Positions 5,672 to 5,752 of a DNA stretch of 5,752 bases are shown piece by piece. Location of the stretch: assembly GCA_902492275.1 (NCBI GenBank), contig CABUKW010000169.1, positions 1 to 5,752 of the forward strand, written 5' to 3'. This DNA comes from an uncultured Peptococcaceae bacterium. GTDB lineage: Bacteria > Bacillota > Peptococcia > Peptococcales > Peptococcaceae. The number at the start of each line of letters is the position of its first letter. Within the stretch, counting starts at the first letter, position 1. The translations under genes were made by a program, and so were the position numbers. Under the pieces are notes generated by a model. It was not told where the DNA came from. It saw nothing but the letters and a program-made list of their open reading frames with translations, and did no database searches.

Positions 5672-5752
5672 GCTGCCGCAAAAAAATTTATTTCTAAAAA
5701 ATGTAGCGTTACAATAGATGTGAGACCAAAAAGAGGTAGAAAAAAGCGATAG
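5672..5752. other. Non-coding edge upstream of the glyQS promoter
   Basis: About 80 bases with no supportable gene. The part nearest the promoter is A/T-rich and may help polymerase binding. The outermost 35 bases are purine-rich on the plus strand and show no clear hairpin or ribosome binding site. The next gene upstream lies outside the window. Confidence 0.5.

Noticed and set aside
5519..5752. A 77-codon plus-strand open frame ending exactly at the window edge
   Set aside because: It is antisense to the T-box Stem I and the glyQS promoter, has no ribosome binding site before its ATG, and its product is an arginine- and lysine-rich low-information string.

Overview
The window is a stretch of chromosome from an endospore-forming Firmicute with roughly balanced base composition. 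Three things point there: a glycine T-box leader in front of separate glyQ and glyS genes, strong AAGGAGG-type ribosome binding sites, and spoVA spore-germination/DPA-channel genes. The RsmJ-type methyltransferase fits a diderm sporulating lineage such as the Negativicutes, but this is only a guess and not shown by the sequence. All supportable genes lie on the minus strand, so transcription runs from high to low coordinates.

Region 5752-5382 is regulatory. It holds a near-consensus sigma-A promoter (TTGACA, 17 bp, TATATT, with extended -10) followed by a compact class I T-box riboswitch: Stem I, a GGC specifier, Stem III, the antiterminator with UGGA, and a competing terminator. This leader senses uncharged tRNA-Gly. 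Region 5381-1575 is the controlled operon: glyQ and glyS (alpha and beta subunits of the tetrameric glycyl-tRNA synthetase, overlapping by one base), then an rsmJ-like 16S rRNA guanine methyltransferase 16 bases after glyS. A 12-bp perfect inverted repeat just after the methyltransferase gene ends the operon.

Immediately beyond the terminator a candidate forespore promoter (sigma-G-like, partly sigma-F-like) starts a second unit: spoVAC, then spoVAD, which runs off the left edge. Their products belong to the SpoVA machinery that moves dipicolinic acid across the inner spore membrane. The spoVAC product carries an unusual hydrophilic, helix-rich N-terminal extension of about 80 residues. Two start codons deserve correction from the longest open frames: glyQ starts at an ATG at 5381 and spoVAC at a TTG at 1462.

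I found no mobile element, CRISPR array, tRNA or rRNA gene, and no clearly undescribed system. The most interesting points are the extended SpoVAC and the very tight terminator/sporulation-promoter junction between housekeeping and sporulation genes.
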